This document shows positions 1-11,407 of a DNA stretch of 64,000 bases, piece by piece. The position numbers were made by a program, and so were the translations under genes. Positions within the stretch are counted from its first letter, which is position 1, and each line of letters starts with the position of its first letter. Source of the stretch: Azolla caroliniana (lineage: Eukaryota > Polypodiophyta). Under the pieces are notes generated by a model. It was not told the DNA's origin and did no database searches. It saw nothing but the letters and a program-made list of their open reading frames with translations. The stretch lies in assembly GCA_043228905.1 (NCBI GenBank), contig JBHGNT010000015.1:2108001-2172000 (forward strand). The letters run 5' to 3'.

Positions 1-653
1 GAATAATCATTTGCTTCAACCAATTGAACTAATGTTTCATAATTTTTTCCGTATTTCTTGATACATCTGCTTTGGGTTATTTTCACCTCATGATCCAATT
101 GTCACGTCACCACAAGTCGATTTTCTTTTCATTCACCTTATGATAGTATATTAAGAATGTGCTCTCCTCCTTAGACATTATATCATCAAGGGTTTCTTCA
201 CACATATTAATAGACTACGGGTCCACAATATTGACACCCCACATAAAAGATGTTGTGACTATGGTTTCCATTGGGTCATTGTCGCCAAGGGGTATACCAT
301 CATTGAGCCACTATTGTCGCCAATACAATCATTGCTACCATTGTGACATTTTTTTTTCCCAAAGATTTTCTTGAATAGTATTAAGAAAAAATACCCGAAG
401 GTTACAACTTGAACTGTCAACCCAAAAGCTTACAACTTTTTATGTACAATGATGTACAATAATCCTAAGACCAAAGATAGGACTTTGTAGAAGGTGTTGG
501 AATTTCTTGATGTACACTACCATGATTTACTGATATTCAAGAGAGAGTCCATGGAAGTCGATAGTGCCATTGAGGCCCTTGAGTTGACTCTGCAAACAGG
601 GGCAACTTTTTCCATAAATGAAGAAGCTTCTTCCTTCTCTTGTTCACAGTTTC
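1..653. other. Left flank without recognised gene
   Basis: AT-rich sequence with only short ORFs. The best is a 69-codon plus-strand frame from 494 that runs into element D at 654. When D is removed, its reading frame would continue into the sequence after 8802, where another short open frame (8812-9015) lies, but I recognise neither as a known family. Bases 649-653 (gtttc) are the left target duplication of element D. Confidence 0.5.
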
Positions 654-700
654 TGTCACATTCTAGACTTGAACCTTTAACTTTTAACACACACAGTACA

Positions 701-1413
701 TGACGGGAACTAGTCGTTCCTTATGCGCAACGCTCGGCCACAACCGAGCTTAGAATGATACACAGAAAACGGGAAATAAAACGCGACACAAAGAAGAGGA
801 AAAGGTACACAAGAGGTTTACGTGGAAAACCCCCAAACTAGGGGAAAAAACCACGGCAGCCCACAGGCTACAAACTGTCACTATGTAAGAATGTACAACA
901 GTGAGTTCATTGAGCCAACGACCTCGTGCTCACAGATCTTCGCCACAAGCGGCGGTTACAACAGAGGCAACAACCTCTTTCTCTCTCTCTCTCTCTGTGC
1001 ACTGTTACGTGCTCTCTCTTCTTCTTGCACCAACAAAAATGACAACAACTACTAAAAGTTTGCCCTAAGTCATATTTATACTAATATGACTTTTCGGCTA
1101 TTTACAAATATAGCCTCGATGAATCCTCAGGAAACATATTTACGAATATGTCTCTTCATCCGGTTCATACCGAGTCTGCACCATCCAGCTCTCCATAGCC
1201 GGGTACTCCTCATCCGGTCTTCACCGGGTCTGTATCATCCGGCTCTCCGTAGCCGGGTCCTCCTCATCCGGTCTTCACCGGGTCTGTATCATCCGGCTCT
1301 CCGTAGTCGGGTCCTCCTCATACAGTTTTGGCCTCGGCCTGTCGGCCTCAGCCGAGTTTGTTCCTCGGCACTGTTCTTCTCCCTTCCCATCCGGAGGGAC
1401 CTGTCTCCCAACA
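701..1413 (-). repeat. C1 3' LTR
   Basis: 713 bp, TG...CA, similar to the 5' LTR at 5500-6268. It differs mainly by fewer copies of a 53-54 bp repeat (three units here) and a shorter CT run (about 979-996). The minus-strand TATA box is the reverse complement of tatttata near 1075-1081. Confidence 0.93.
1157..1325 (-). repeat. C1 3' LTR minisatellite, 3 units
   Basis: Tandem units of 53-54 bp containing ccggct...agccgg inverted arms. In the element's orientation they lie upstream of the TATA box, in the U3 region. The partner LTR has four units (about 5969-6195), the solo LTR at 35732-36539 has five, and the C5 LTR has five. Confidence 0.85.
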
Positions 1414-1427
1414 AACTCCCCTTTCAC
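1414..1427 (-). promoter_or_regulatory. C1 polypurine tract
   Basis: Reads agtgaaaggggagtt-like purine sequence on the minus strand immediately before the 3' LTR. It is the expected primer for plus-strand DNA synthesis and overlaps the end of the pol ORF. Confidence 0.85.
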
Positions 1428-4400
1428 TCCGGCATGGGGTGTCTTACCAGTCCGATCCTCTTCCGGCATGCGTCCAGCTTGTCGGGTGTCAGCACTTTGG
1501 TCAGCATATCTGACCCGTTCTCGGCCGTGTGGATCTTCGTCAGTGCGAACTCCTGATCATCTACTCTTTCTCGGATCCAATGATACCTCCGCTGGATATG
1601 CTTCGTCCGGGAATGGTAGGCCGCATTCTTAGCAAGGTGGATGGCACTTTGACTGTCGCAATAGAGTCGGTATTCCTCTTGCCGGATACCGAGCTCTCCG
1701 ATGAAGTCCTTCATCCATAAAATTTCCTTGCCGGCTTCCACAGCTGCCATGTACTCCGCCTCCGTGGTTGACAATGCAACCGTCTTCTGTAGCCTCGACT
1801 GCCACGAAACAGCTCCCCCTGCATATGTCATTACATACCCGGATGTAGATCGGCTGGTATCCACATCAGCTGACATGTCCAAATCGGTGAAACCGTCCAA
1901 TTGAGGTTTTCCGGAGCCGAATCGAAGACACATATTTGAAGTGCCCTTCAAATACCGGAGTATCCATTTGACCGCGTTCAAGTGCTCCTTGCCGGGATTA
2001 CTCTTGAACCGGCTCACCACTCCGACTACGTATCCTATATCCAGTCGAGTACAAACCATTGTGTACATCAAGCTCCCGATGGCAGAGGCATATGGAATCT
2101 TTATCATATCTGCCTTCTCTGCTTTCGTCTTCGGGCTTTGCTTGCCGGATAGCCTACAGTTTGCCGGAAGTGTCGATCCCACCGGTTTCGCTTCTGACAT
2201 GTTGAACCGGTGAAGCACCTTTGTCACATACTTCTCCTGTGACAGCCATAATGGCTTTGCTGACCGGTTCCGGATGATGTGCATCCCCAACATCTATCTT
2301 GCCGGACCCAAGTCTTTCATTGAGAAGGTCCGGTTGAGAGCCTTCTTCAGCATCCGTATTTTGACTTGGTCACGTCCGACGATCAACATGTCATCCACGT
2401 ACAGAAGGAGTATTAGGAAGTCGCCTCCTTCGAACTTCTTCACAAACACACAGTGATCGGCCTGTGTCTTGTGGTACCCTTGATCGGTCATGAAGGAATC
2501 GAACTTCCCGTACCATTGCCGGGGAGCCTGCTTCAGTCCGTACAGGTTCTTCTTCAACCGGCATACCAGGTGCTCCTTCCCTTTCTCCACGAATCCTTCC
2601 GGTTGCTGCATGTAGATCTCCTCTTCGAGGTCGTCGTGAAGGATTGTCGTTTCACGTCCAGCTGCTCTACCTCGAGGTCCATGCTTGCTGCTATACTCAG
2701 CACCGTCCGGATGGAGGTCATCTTTACTACCGGGGCAAATATCTCGTCGAAGTCCACACCCTTCTTCTGCTGGAACCCCTTCACCACGATCCTGGCTTTG
2801 TATCTCGGGGGGTTCCCGGCATCTCCCGGTTTCAACTTGTACACCCACTTGTTTCGCAGTGCCCGCTTTCCTTTCGGCAACCCCACCAATTCGTACGTAT
2901 GGTTCTCATGCAAGGAATCCATCTCATCCTGCACGGCACTTAACCATTTTCGGCTGTGGGTGTCTTCCTTCGCTTCTTCGAAGCTTTCCGGCTCCCCCTC
3001 ATTGGTCAGCAGAACATGCTCTGCATCCGGAAATCTCCGGGGTGCCCTTCTCTCTCTGAGAGGATATCTCCGTCTTTGGGCTTCGGTAACCAGCTCATCC
3101 ATCTGCTCTTCATCCGAATCCGATTCGGGGTCTTGGACAGTTCCGGTTTCAGCTTCCTCTACTTCTTCTTCAGCCTGTTCGGTATCCTCACCGTAACCGG
3201 CTGGTCCCTCGAGTGCTAACCGGTCTCGAACTGGTTGGGTCCGCTCATCGTAGAGTCTATCCTTACCGGTCGACTCGGAGTTCATTATCTTCTTCTCCGA
3301 CTCCCAGTCGGCGAGTGTCTTGTTCTCCATGAAGATAATATCTCGACTCTGGAATACCTTCTTGTCGACCGGGTCCCACACTCGGTAGCCGAACTCATCG
3401 TCACCGTAACCGAGGAATATGCATGGCCGGGTCTTTGGATCTAACTTTCCTCTCCGGTCCTTACCTACATGCACGTACGCGAGACACCCGAATACCTTCA
3501 GATGCCGATAGGATACTTCCTTATTGGTCCATACTCTCTGTGGCGTGTCTCCGTCCAAGGGTACTGAGGGTGATCTATTTATCACATATGTCGTCGTCTA
3601 CAATGCCTCAGCCCAAAACTTCTTGGGTAGTTTTGCATGCGCTAGCATACTCTGGACCCTCTCCATTATGGTCCGGTTCATCCTCTCGGCCAGTCCGTTT
3701 AGTTCCGGCAACTTTGGCACGGTAAATTCGAGCCGGATTCCCTTCGAGCGGCAGTACTCCTCGAACTGCCCCCGGTATTCTCCTCCGTTATCTGCTCGAA
3801 CCGCCTTCAGCTTCCAGCCGGTTTCTCTTTCCACTCTCGCGTGGAGCTCTTTGAAGACGGATAACACCTGATCCTTCGTCTTCAACGGTGTGGCCCACAG
3901 CTTCCAGCTGTGGTCATCTATGAACGTCACGAAGTACTGCGCTCCGGCATGTGACTTCGTGTCTACTTGACACACATCCGTTGCACCAACTCCAATGGTG
4001 CATCACGTCTCATCGGTGGCCTTGGTCGGAAGGAGGTCCGGTTCTGCTTGCCGGCCAAACAATCAATGTACTTCTCTAAGTGCAGGTTCTTCACTGGAAT
4101 GAGGATGTCGTCTGCAAGCCTCTTCATCCCCGTCTCGCTCATATGACACAACCTCTTGTGCCACAGCTCACCGGCAGTGTCGGATGCCACGTTCACTTCT
4201 TCCGGGCACAGCTGGGCATTCATCAGGTACAGTGTGTTTACCTTCCGGGCCCGAGCCACAATCAGGCTCCCTTTGTTGAACTTCATGACACCGTTCCGGA
4301 TGCTACCCGTGTAGCCCTCATCATCTAGCCGACCGGCTGATATTAGGTTCAGTCGAACCTCCGGAACGTGTCGTGACATCCCTCAGCAGCAACTTGCATC

Positions 4401-5469
4401 CGGTTGGTGTCGACAGCCACACGTCTCCTATGCCGACAATTCGGCATGTACCTTCATTCCCCATCCTGACACAGCCGTGATCACCGGCTGAGTAGGATGA
4501 GAAGCATTTCCGGTCCGGGGTAAGGTGGAACGATGCTCCAGAGTCTACCACCCAGGTCATCTCGTCGCCGGCAAGGTTTATCTCACTCTCCTCGGTGATG
4601 AGCATCAGCTCCTCTTCACTTGCCGCGATTGCCGTCGTTCCCTTCCGGTCCGGCCCCCTCCGGTCTTTACTGTTCCGGTCCGGGGTTTGCTTCGAATCGG
4701 TACCGTCGGTCTCCTTACCTTTTCGGAAATGCCGACAGTTCTTTTGGAAGTGTCCCGGCTTGCCGCAATAGAAGCAAGTAGGCCTCCCCCTTGACTTTGA
4801 CCGTGTCCCCGACTTCTCCCGGTTCTGGGGACTACGATTTCTATGTCTTCCGCGTTCCGATTTGGTAAGGAGCGCTTTGGAGTCGGAGCTCGTATCTTTA
4901 TCTTTCCGACGCGCCTCCTCATCTAGCAAGCTCGACTTTACTCCTGCTAGGGATAACTGTTTTCCTTCCGGCCCGGCGTTGCCCAAAGTGACAACCAACG
5001 TCTCCCAGCTATCCGGGAGGGAACCGAGCAGGAGTAGCGCTAGTACCTCATCGGCGAGAGGTACTTCCAGTGACGTTGCCTGGTGTATCAGCCCCTGGAA
5101 GGCATTCATGTGCTCCGCCATGTTGGAGCCATCTTGGTACTGGAGTCTTACTATCTTCCGGAATACCGAAACCTGATTAACAACATTTTTGTTTTGAAAC
5201 ATTATGCCGATCTTCTCCCAGAGCTCATGAGCCTTGCTCTCTTCATTGAAGTTGTTGTACAAACTCATGTCGATGAAGCACTGTATGTAAGCCGTTCTCT
5301 TCATGTGTGTCACCTCCCATATCGCGGCGTCGATTTTGTCCGGTCTCTTGTCCCCGAACTGAACCGGCAGCCAGAGGTCTTTGACCACAAGCATGTCCCT
5401 CATCTTCGACTTCCATACCGAATAGTTGGAGCCGGTGAGCTTGAACATGCCGCCAGACGATTCGTCCAT
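1424..5469 (-). pseudogene. C1 gag-pol polyprotein, broken
   Basis: The copia polyprotein can be read in pieces: gag plus protease (5469-4321), integrase N-terminal region (4379-3963), integrase core (3975-3598), integrase C-terminus and RT start (3585-2554), RT (2848-2294) and RT tail/RNase H (2293-1424). Visible motifs are the zinc knuckle CX2CX4HX4C (about 4733-4776), protease DSGAS (about 4520-4550), integrase RADNG and the NGLAER glutamate, RT YVDD (about 2388-2402), and RNase H SAIHLAKN and TKHI. Frame changes occur near 4380, 3970 and 2640. In-frame TAG codons lie at 3598-3600 and 2294-2296. The second integrase HHCC cysteine pair has Tyr in place of the first Cys (C2 keeps it). Start chosen at the ATG at 5469, just after the primer site. 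Confidence 0.93.
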
Positions 5470-5485
5470 ATTTCTGTGTTGTTTC

Positions 5486-5497
5486 GCTTTGATACCA
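5486..5497 (-). promoter_or_regulatory. C1 primer-binding site (tRNA-iMet)
   Basis: Minus strand reads tggtatcaaagc two bases inside the 5' LTR. This differs by one base from tggtatcagagc, the usual complement of the 3' end of plant initiator methionine tRNA. Confidence 0.92.
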
Positions 5498-5499
5498 CT

Positions 5500-5773
5500 T
5501 GACGGGAACTAGTCGTTCCTTATGCGCAACGCTCGGCCACAACCGAGCTTAGAATGATACACAGAAAACGGGAAATAAAACGCGACACAAAGAAGAGGAA
5601 AAGGTACACAGGAGGTTTACGTGGAAAACCCCCAAACTAGGGGAAAAAACCACGGCAGCCCACAGGCTGCAAACTATCACTATGTAAGAATGTACAACAG
5701 TGAGTTCACTGAGGCAACGACCTCATGCTCACAGATCTTCGCCACAGGCGGCGGTTACAACAGAGGCAACAAC

Positions 5774-5814
<41 letters not shown>

Positions 5815-6268
5815 CACTGTTACGTGCTCTCTCTTCTTCTTGCACCAACAAAAATGACAACAACTACTAAAAGTTTGCCCTAAGTCATATTTATACTAAT
5901 ATGACTTTTCGGCTATTTACAAATATAGTCTCGATGAATTCTCAAGAAACATATTTACGAATATGCCTCTTCATCCGGTTCATACCGGGTCTGCACCATC
6001 CGACTCTCCGTAGCCGGGTACTCCTCATCCGGTCTTCACCGGGTCTGTATCATCCAGCTCTCCGTAGCCGGGTCCTCCTCATCCGGTCTTCACCGGGTCT
6101 GTATCATCCGGCTCTCCGTAGCCGGGTACTCCTCATCCGGTCTTCACCGGGTCTGTATCATCCGGCTCTCCGTAGCCGGGTCCTCCTCATACGGTTTCGG
6201 CCTCGGCCGAGTTTGTTCATCGGCACTGTTCTTCTCCCTTCCCATCCGAAGGGACCTATCTCCCAACA
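5500..6268 (-). repeat. C1 5' LTR
   Basis: 769 bp, TG...CA. The order in element orientation is TGTTGGGA start, four 53-54 bp repeat units, TATA box (reverse complement of tatttata at 5888-5895), a long GA run (CT on the plus strand, about 5777-5812), and end ACGGGAACTAG side. It is 56 bp longer than the 3' LTR because of one extra repeat unit plus a longer CT run. Confidence 0.93.
5969..6195 (-). repeat. C1 5' LTR minisatellite, 4 units
   Basis: Four 53-54 bp units, each with ccggctctccgtagccgg, whose outer six bases are an inverted repeat. The units lie in U3 upstream of the TATA box. Confidence 0.85.
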
Positions 6269-6515
6269 GTACATTGTGTTGTGTTAACCATATGGAAACT
6301 CCTGTGAACTATCTACATAGATTGTGAACTTGTATATATTGTAGAGTCTAGTGTATGGTACATTCGAGAATATTTTAGTCGTTAGTATATTCTAGAATTA
6401 TTATGTGGTATATTCTAAACGGGTATATTCTCGAGATATTTCTTGAGTATATTCTAGAGGTATTCAATCTCGGAAATTGTATAAATACTTGTAACATCCT
6501 TGGTCCCTTTCAGGG

Positions 6516-6684
6516 AATTCAACACCAGTCATTGACACATCAATCTAGTATTCTCGTTTCATTCCATCTTGTGTCCTTCTTCATCTTTGTTGTCATTCTC
6601 TTAGACAGAAATAGAGGTCAAGTAGACAAAGATGAGGCGAAACGAGAATACTAGATTGATGTGTCAATACTGGTGTTGAATCCC
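6516..6684. repeat. Foldback in element D leader
   Basis: About 44 bp from 6516-6561 recurs as the reverse complement at 6641-6684, with an 80-bp spacer. The arms contain the leader sequence that also follows the inverted third LTR (near 8455-8499). Confidence 0.8.
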
Positions 6685-6896
6685 CTCCAACTGGAAGCAC
6701 CACCCGTCTTTGTCATCACCTTTGCTTCTAGAGTTACCATCATCACCGTCCTTGCTTCCGGAGTTACCGTCATCAACATCCTTCTCTTTGGCATAATCAT
6801 TTTCAGCACCTCTTCGCCCAACCATCGTCGTCATCAACACTACTTGTCATCATTTTTAGGTATCATTTTGCATCATTGTTTTGCTGAGGAGTGCTT

Positions 6897-7240
6897 TCGA
6901 TCACTCACCTTCCCAGTTCCGGTGGGGGTCACAACCGCTCACTTTCCTGGTGGGGATCGGATCATTGCTCTCTTGCACTGCATTTTCGTTATAGTTCAAG
7001 TCTCGGGAAACTTTCTGTTGGCGAGGATCGCTTTGATCTCTCACCTTCCCAGTTCCAGTGGGGGTTACAACCACTCACTTTCCTGGTGGGGATCGAATCG
7101 TTGTTCGCTTGCACTCCATTTTTCATTTCGTTCTACATTTTATTCCACTCTCTTTTGACGAGGGTCAATTTCGATCACTCACCTTCTAGTTTCGGTGGGG
7201 GTCACAACTGCTCACTTTCCTAGTGGGGATCACATCGGTT
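6897..7240 (+). repeat. Element D internal repeat, three 60-bp copies
   Basis: A roughly 60-bp motif (cactcacctt...ggtggggatc) occurs at about 6899-6959, 7033-7093 and 7174-7233, spaced 134-141 bp. No convincing protein is encoded. Confidence 0.75.
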
Positions 7241-7359
7241 TCTCGCTAGTGCTACCGTTTGTGCCGTGTATTGGGTCAACCTCGACTATTTACCCTCTCA
7301 TAATAGAAGAAGTCAAGTCAACTATTTCACTTGCACTCCTTCGCCCGTTGTTGTTCAAA

Positions 7360-7925
7360 TTCTCGGTGAGGGCCACATGGTCGATCATGTCCGTTCATGT
7401 TCAGTTCTTGTGAGGGCCGCATGGTCGCTCATGCCCGTTCATGTTCAGTTCTCGGTGAGGGCCACATGGTCGCTCACGTTCGTTCGTGTTCCAGTTCTCG
7501 GTGAGGGCCACCTGGTTGCTCACGTCCGTTCGTGTTTTTTATGAGGACCGCACATGGTCACTCACATTCCAGTTCCCAATGAGGGCCACACATGGTCGCT
7601 CACATCCGTTCGTGTTCTAGTTCTCAGTGAGGACTGCATGGTCGCTCACGCCCGTTGGTGTTCGTGTTCCAACTCTCGGCGAGGACCGACATGGTCTCTC
7701 ATGCTCGTTGGTGTTCGTGTTCCCAGTGAGGACCACACATGATCACTCACGCTCGTTGGTATTCGTGTTCCAGTTCCCCACGAGGACCGCACATGGTTGC
7801 TCATGCTCGTTAGTGTTCGTGCTCCCCATGAGGACCGCACATGGTCACTCACACATGTTGGTATTCGTGTTCCAGTCTTGGGCAAGGACCGCACATGGTC
7901 GCTCATGTCCGTTGGTGTTCAATAC
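7360..7925 (+). repeat. Element D internal minisatellite, about 12 units
   Basis: Degenerate units of about 43-52 bp built on gaggrccrcatggtcgctca and a gttsgtgttc tail. Units vary in length and lack fixed spacers. Short ORFs on both strands are by-products of the repeat. Confidence 0.8.
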
Positions 7926-8026
7926 CTCGTCTTCTAGAAGGGTTACTACAAAATACTTTGGAGGTGGTCTAAGATTTTCATCAACAGTATCCCCTTAAGC
8001 CAAGGACCGGTTTGGGAAGGTGGCGT

Positions 8027-8040
8027 AAGAGGGGAGATAA
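8027..8040 (+). promoter_or_regulatory. Element D polypurine tract
   Basis: aagaggggagataa lies directly before the TG of the LTR copy at 8041, which supports reading 8041-8334 as a 3' LTR. Confidence 0.7.
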
Positions 8041-8334
8041 TGTCACATTCTAGACTCGAACCTCTGCCTTTCAACACACGGTACATTGTGTTGTGTTAAC
8101 CATATGTAAAATCTTGTAACCTATCCACATTAGATTGTGAACTTGTATATGTTGTAGAGTCTAGTGTATAATACATTCGAGAATATTCTAGTTGTTAGTA
8201 TATTCTAGAATTATTTTGTGGTATTTTCTAAATGGGTATATTCTCGAGATATTTCTCGAGTATATTCTATAGTTATTCAATCTCGGAAATTGTATAAATA
8301 CTTGTAACATTATTGGTCCCTTTCAGGTGATTCA
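8041..8334 (+). repeat. Element D right LTR (direct)
   Basis: 294 bp, same orientation as the left LTR. Contains TTC/GAA modules at 8176-8188 and 8203-8210 and a tataaat at about 8293-8299. It is followed not by target sequence but by an inverted leader and an inverted LTR. Confidence 0.8.
8176..8210 (+). promoter_or_regulatory. Heat-shock-element-like modules in D LTR
   Basis: 8176-8188 reads TTC-ga-GAA-ta-TTC, a perfect three-module HSE pattern, followed at 8203-8210 by TTCTAGAA. The modules lie about 85-115 bp upstream of a TATA-like box. The other two D LTR copies keep two modules intact and one altered. Whether HSF proteins bind here is inference. Confidence 0.5.
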
Positions 8335-8499
8335 AATTGTCACAGACACACCAAGTGCGGACTTAGACGGAGCACGAATGATAAGTCTACGAGGAACTTC
8401 AGAAGCTAGGAATGACATAAGAGAATGAAGACAAAGATGAAGAAGGACACAAGATGGAATGAAACAAGAATACTAGATTGATGTGTGAATGACTGGTGT
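8335..8499 (-). repeat. Inverted leader of element D
   Basis: On the minus strand this continues from the inverted LTR and matches the leader following the left LTR (from 6522) for about 85 nt before diverging. It forms the spacer between the direct and inverted LTR copies. Confidence 0.7.
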
Positions 8500-8797
8500 T
8501 GAATCCCTTGAAAGGGACCAAGGATGTTACAAGTATTTATGCCATTTCTGAGATTGAATATCTTTAGAATATACTCGAGAAATAGATTCCCGAGAATATA
8601 CTCGTTTAGAATATACCATAGAATAATTCTAGAATATACTAACAACTAAAATATTCTTGAATGTACTATACACTAGACTCTACAATATATACAAGTTCAC
8701 AATCCATGTGGACAGTTCACAAGAGTTTCCATATGGTTAACACAACACAATGTACTGTGTGTGTTAAAAGTTAACGGTTTGAGACTAGACTGTGACA
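8500..8797 (-). repeat. Element D third LTR, inverted
   Basis: 298 bp, reverse complement of the 8041-8334 copy, ending at the right target duplication gtttc (8798-8802). Together 8041-8797 can fold into a hairpin with arms of about 295 bp and a 165-bp loop. Confidence 0.85.
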
Positions 8798-8980
8798 GTT
8801 TCTAGGGAACCATGCATATTGTCATACTGGCCACGGACTACTGGCAGGCAGCGAGTTATCCCATATTTCAAGTAGGACATCTACGAGATGAAGATCTACC
8901 GCATCATAATGTTGGTTACATCGACATTCCCATAATGCCCATAACGTTACCGCAATCACTGTTTTCCAAATTTGGACAGA

Positions 8981-10173
8981 TCACACATGCTTTCGAGGTT
9001 GATGAAAGGGGCTAACTAATATCAATCTTCTATTATGTATTGTTATTGCCTCTTGAACATTGTGTGCTTCATACAACAACAAGATGGAATGTAACACTCC
9101 CCACATTGCTAATCCCCATGAAAATAGGCAGCCAACATTGATTGTTAAGAATAACAAAAGGACTTTATTCCATACTTGTTGAGCCAAGGGACAAGTCTTA
9201 GACTCGAGGATATGCTTGGCAATCTCCTGAGCTTCATGGCAAAAGCCACATTGCCGAAGATTAGGTGCTACATTCCCTTTCAATGAATGACCAACTCGTA
9301 ATGCCATATGCACTAATAGCCATCTAAAGAGAATAAATTTAGTCAGCCCCTTAAATGACCAGATCCATCTCCAATAGGTTTTCAAATGCAAAGTTGAGAC
9401 ACCCTAGGTGGTCCAATGTTTCTGAGGCACTAGTTTCTTTACATTCCGAGAGAGCAGTAATGATCTTCCAAGTTTTACTGAGTACTGAAAGAAGGGAACC
9501 TTTGTGATTTGTTCCTCCAAGGAATGTGACCAAAACCAATCTTGCAACAGGGTCTTTTGTGTATAACCACAACATATGACATATGAGCAATTGAAGGATA
9601 AGGATCAAACATCCATTTCTTTCCTGTTTTAGAAACCACTCTGAATGTTGCACATCGCAAGTGATAACTGCAATCAAAGGTATAAGGTTGCAATCTATGG
9701 TTGTCTATGACCTGAAAACAAGAAGCACACCCTTAACAACCATCAATGTGTCATGTATGAAGCATCCAAACCACACACGTTCCTACTTGGGTTGGAGGGT
9801 TGTAGAAAACGAAGAATATGCTTTTGACATGCTAACAGTCATTATCTTGGCACCATGAATAGATTGTAAATGTGCAAGTCGATCTTCTTCTATCATTTGC
9901 TGAAATTGAGTCCAAGTTCTTACAACCCATTATCCAATTTACCTAGGCAATGCAAGTTCTCTGGCCCAACATTTTTCCTTCATTATCCCGAAATAGAAAA
10001 TTGTCAAGAAGAGATTGATTAAGTAATTCATCCCACGTAGAAGGTTTGTCCTTAAGCAAGAAGGACTTAATCACATCCCATGGCTTTATTATTCCTAGCA
10101 AAAATCTATTGGATGCAACATCCCGCCTTGGCATTCGCACATCATTCAAGAAACCATTGTGGCATTTTTGCAA
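8981..10173 (-). pseudogene. LINE (non-LTR) reverse transcriptase tail, decayed
   Basis: Pieces at 10173-9943, 9677-9351 and 9391-8981 on the minus strand read as the C-terminal part of a plant LINE ORF2. The last piece has the zinc-binding pattern CGFC...H...C...VW typical of the region after the reverse transcriptase (zf-RVT family). Preceding pieces resemble the connecting region by general pattern only. The RT core is absent and frames are interrupted. An alternative would be an isolated zf-RVT domain. Confidence 0.6.
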
Positions 10174-11358
10174 ATGAAGAGATCATCTTAATGATGCAAT
10201 CAATGAAAGAGAGAGAGAAGAATAACTAGGATGATCGAGCAAGTGAAGAATAAGACCACAAAACTACGCATGAAAGAGTGTAGAGCAAAGATGTGAAATG
10301 GGAGGCATGCAATGACTAATGGTCACATCAATGCAACTAAGTCATGTAGTCGATTCAAGTCAATAGATAATCAAAGCGATCATCAAGTCTCAGAGCCAAT
10401 CATGAAGATGAACTTATAAGAGTCAAATGATGGCCACTATTTGATCTTTAAGAGTTGAGTATATCTTGCCTCTAAGTGACATTAGAGTGTCGAGCCATGC
10501 CATGAGATAACTATCTTAATGTCCATTAGCCTATAGTTGAGTTGAGAGATGATAGTTAGGAAGAGGGATCGCAGATGATGAATAAAGGATTAGTGTAAAG
10601 AGGAGAAGATGTTGAGGATGAAGAATGAATCAATTGAGAATAAAAAGTTGTATAAAAATATAGTAAATTTGTGGTTGTATACATGGAAGTAGTTTAGTGA
10701 ATACTCAACTACAAAAGTAGGAAGTTCTTCAATTTGCTTCTAAATTGGGTTGATGACATGCATGAATTAGGAAATAACTATTTAAAATTCTTGATGTTGA
10801 TTTTGACAATGAAGAAATGCCAAGTCTTACAATTTGCCATTGGAAGCTGACAAGGAACGAGCTTTAAATATTGTTATTGACAAGAAATAAACTTTTGAAG
10901 CCGAGTCATCATGGGAAACGAAGTTGACAATTTGGAAGATCAATGGGTTTTAGGTGGCCTTTCTCAAAATATTAATTTTGAAATTCAGAAGTGTGTCATG
11001 ACTCAAGGTGAGGGCCTTAGTGTTCAAGAAGTAGAGGGCAATGACACTTATAATAAAGAAGAAGAAACGGGAAGAACTATGGGTCAATTTGAAGTCAAGG
11101 GATTAAAGTGAGTGGCCTTAAGAAGTTATTACTTATGTTTGGACGCAAAGGAAGTAGACTACGTGGCATATAGAAGGAAAAGAGGGTAAGCATGTTATGA
11201 AGAAATATACCAATCTATTGAAAAATACACACATTAACATTAGTGGGAGCTTCTTTTGTGCATATGATAATGGAGTGCACGTGAAGCCCCACCACACACA
11301 CATTCTCTCTCTCTCTCTACCACACACACATACACGTTCTCTCTAACACACACGCACA

Positions 11359-11360
11359 TT

Positions 11361-11407
<47 letters not shown>

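Larger units (their letters stand above)
701..6268 (-). mobile_element. Ty1/copia element C1, full length but defective
   Basis: A complete minus-strand copia insertion. The LTRs (701-1413 and 5500-6268) begin TG and end CA, and the perfect 5-bp duplication gtaca flanks the element (696-700 and 6269-6273). A primer site complementary to initiator-Met tRNA and a polypurine tract are in the expected places. Domain order is gag, protease, integrase, RT, RNase H, which defines Ty1/copia. The gag sequence and CX2CX4HX4C knuckle resemble the Tork/Tnt1 group. The element is inserted in the left LTR of element D. Frameshifts and stops make it inactive. Confidence 0.95.
654..6521 (+). repeat. Element D left LTR, split by copia C1
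   Basis: The LTR is made of 654-700 and 6274-6521 (295 bp once C1 and its duplicated gtaca are removed) and matches 8041-8334 along its length. It begins TGTCAC and ends near ATTCA. A TATA-like tataaat lies close to its 3' end (about 6480-6486), with TTC/GAA inverted modules about 100 bp upstream. Confidence 0.75.
654..8797 (+). mobile_element. Non-autonomous LTR-like element D with inverted third LTR
   Basis: Three copies of a 294-298 bp terminal sequence are present: plus orientation at 654-700 joined to 6274-6521 (split by copia C1), plus orientation at 8041-8334, and minus orientation at 8500-8797. The outermost ends TGTCAC and GTGACA are flanked by the identical 5-mer gtttc (649-653 and 8798-8802), so 654-8797 appears to have integrated as one unit. 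A polypurine tract sits directly before the 8041 copy. The internal part (6522-8040) has no gag or pol and consists of tandem repeats. It is therefore non-autonomous. I find no conventional primer site starting TGG after the left LTR. Confidence 0.75.

Noticed and set aside
7360-7925. CRISPR-like array
   Set aside because: Units vary in length, have no constant repeat/unique spacer alternation, and the context is a plant transposon.
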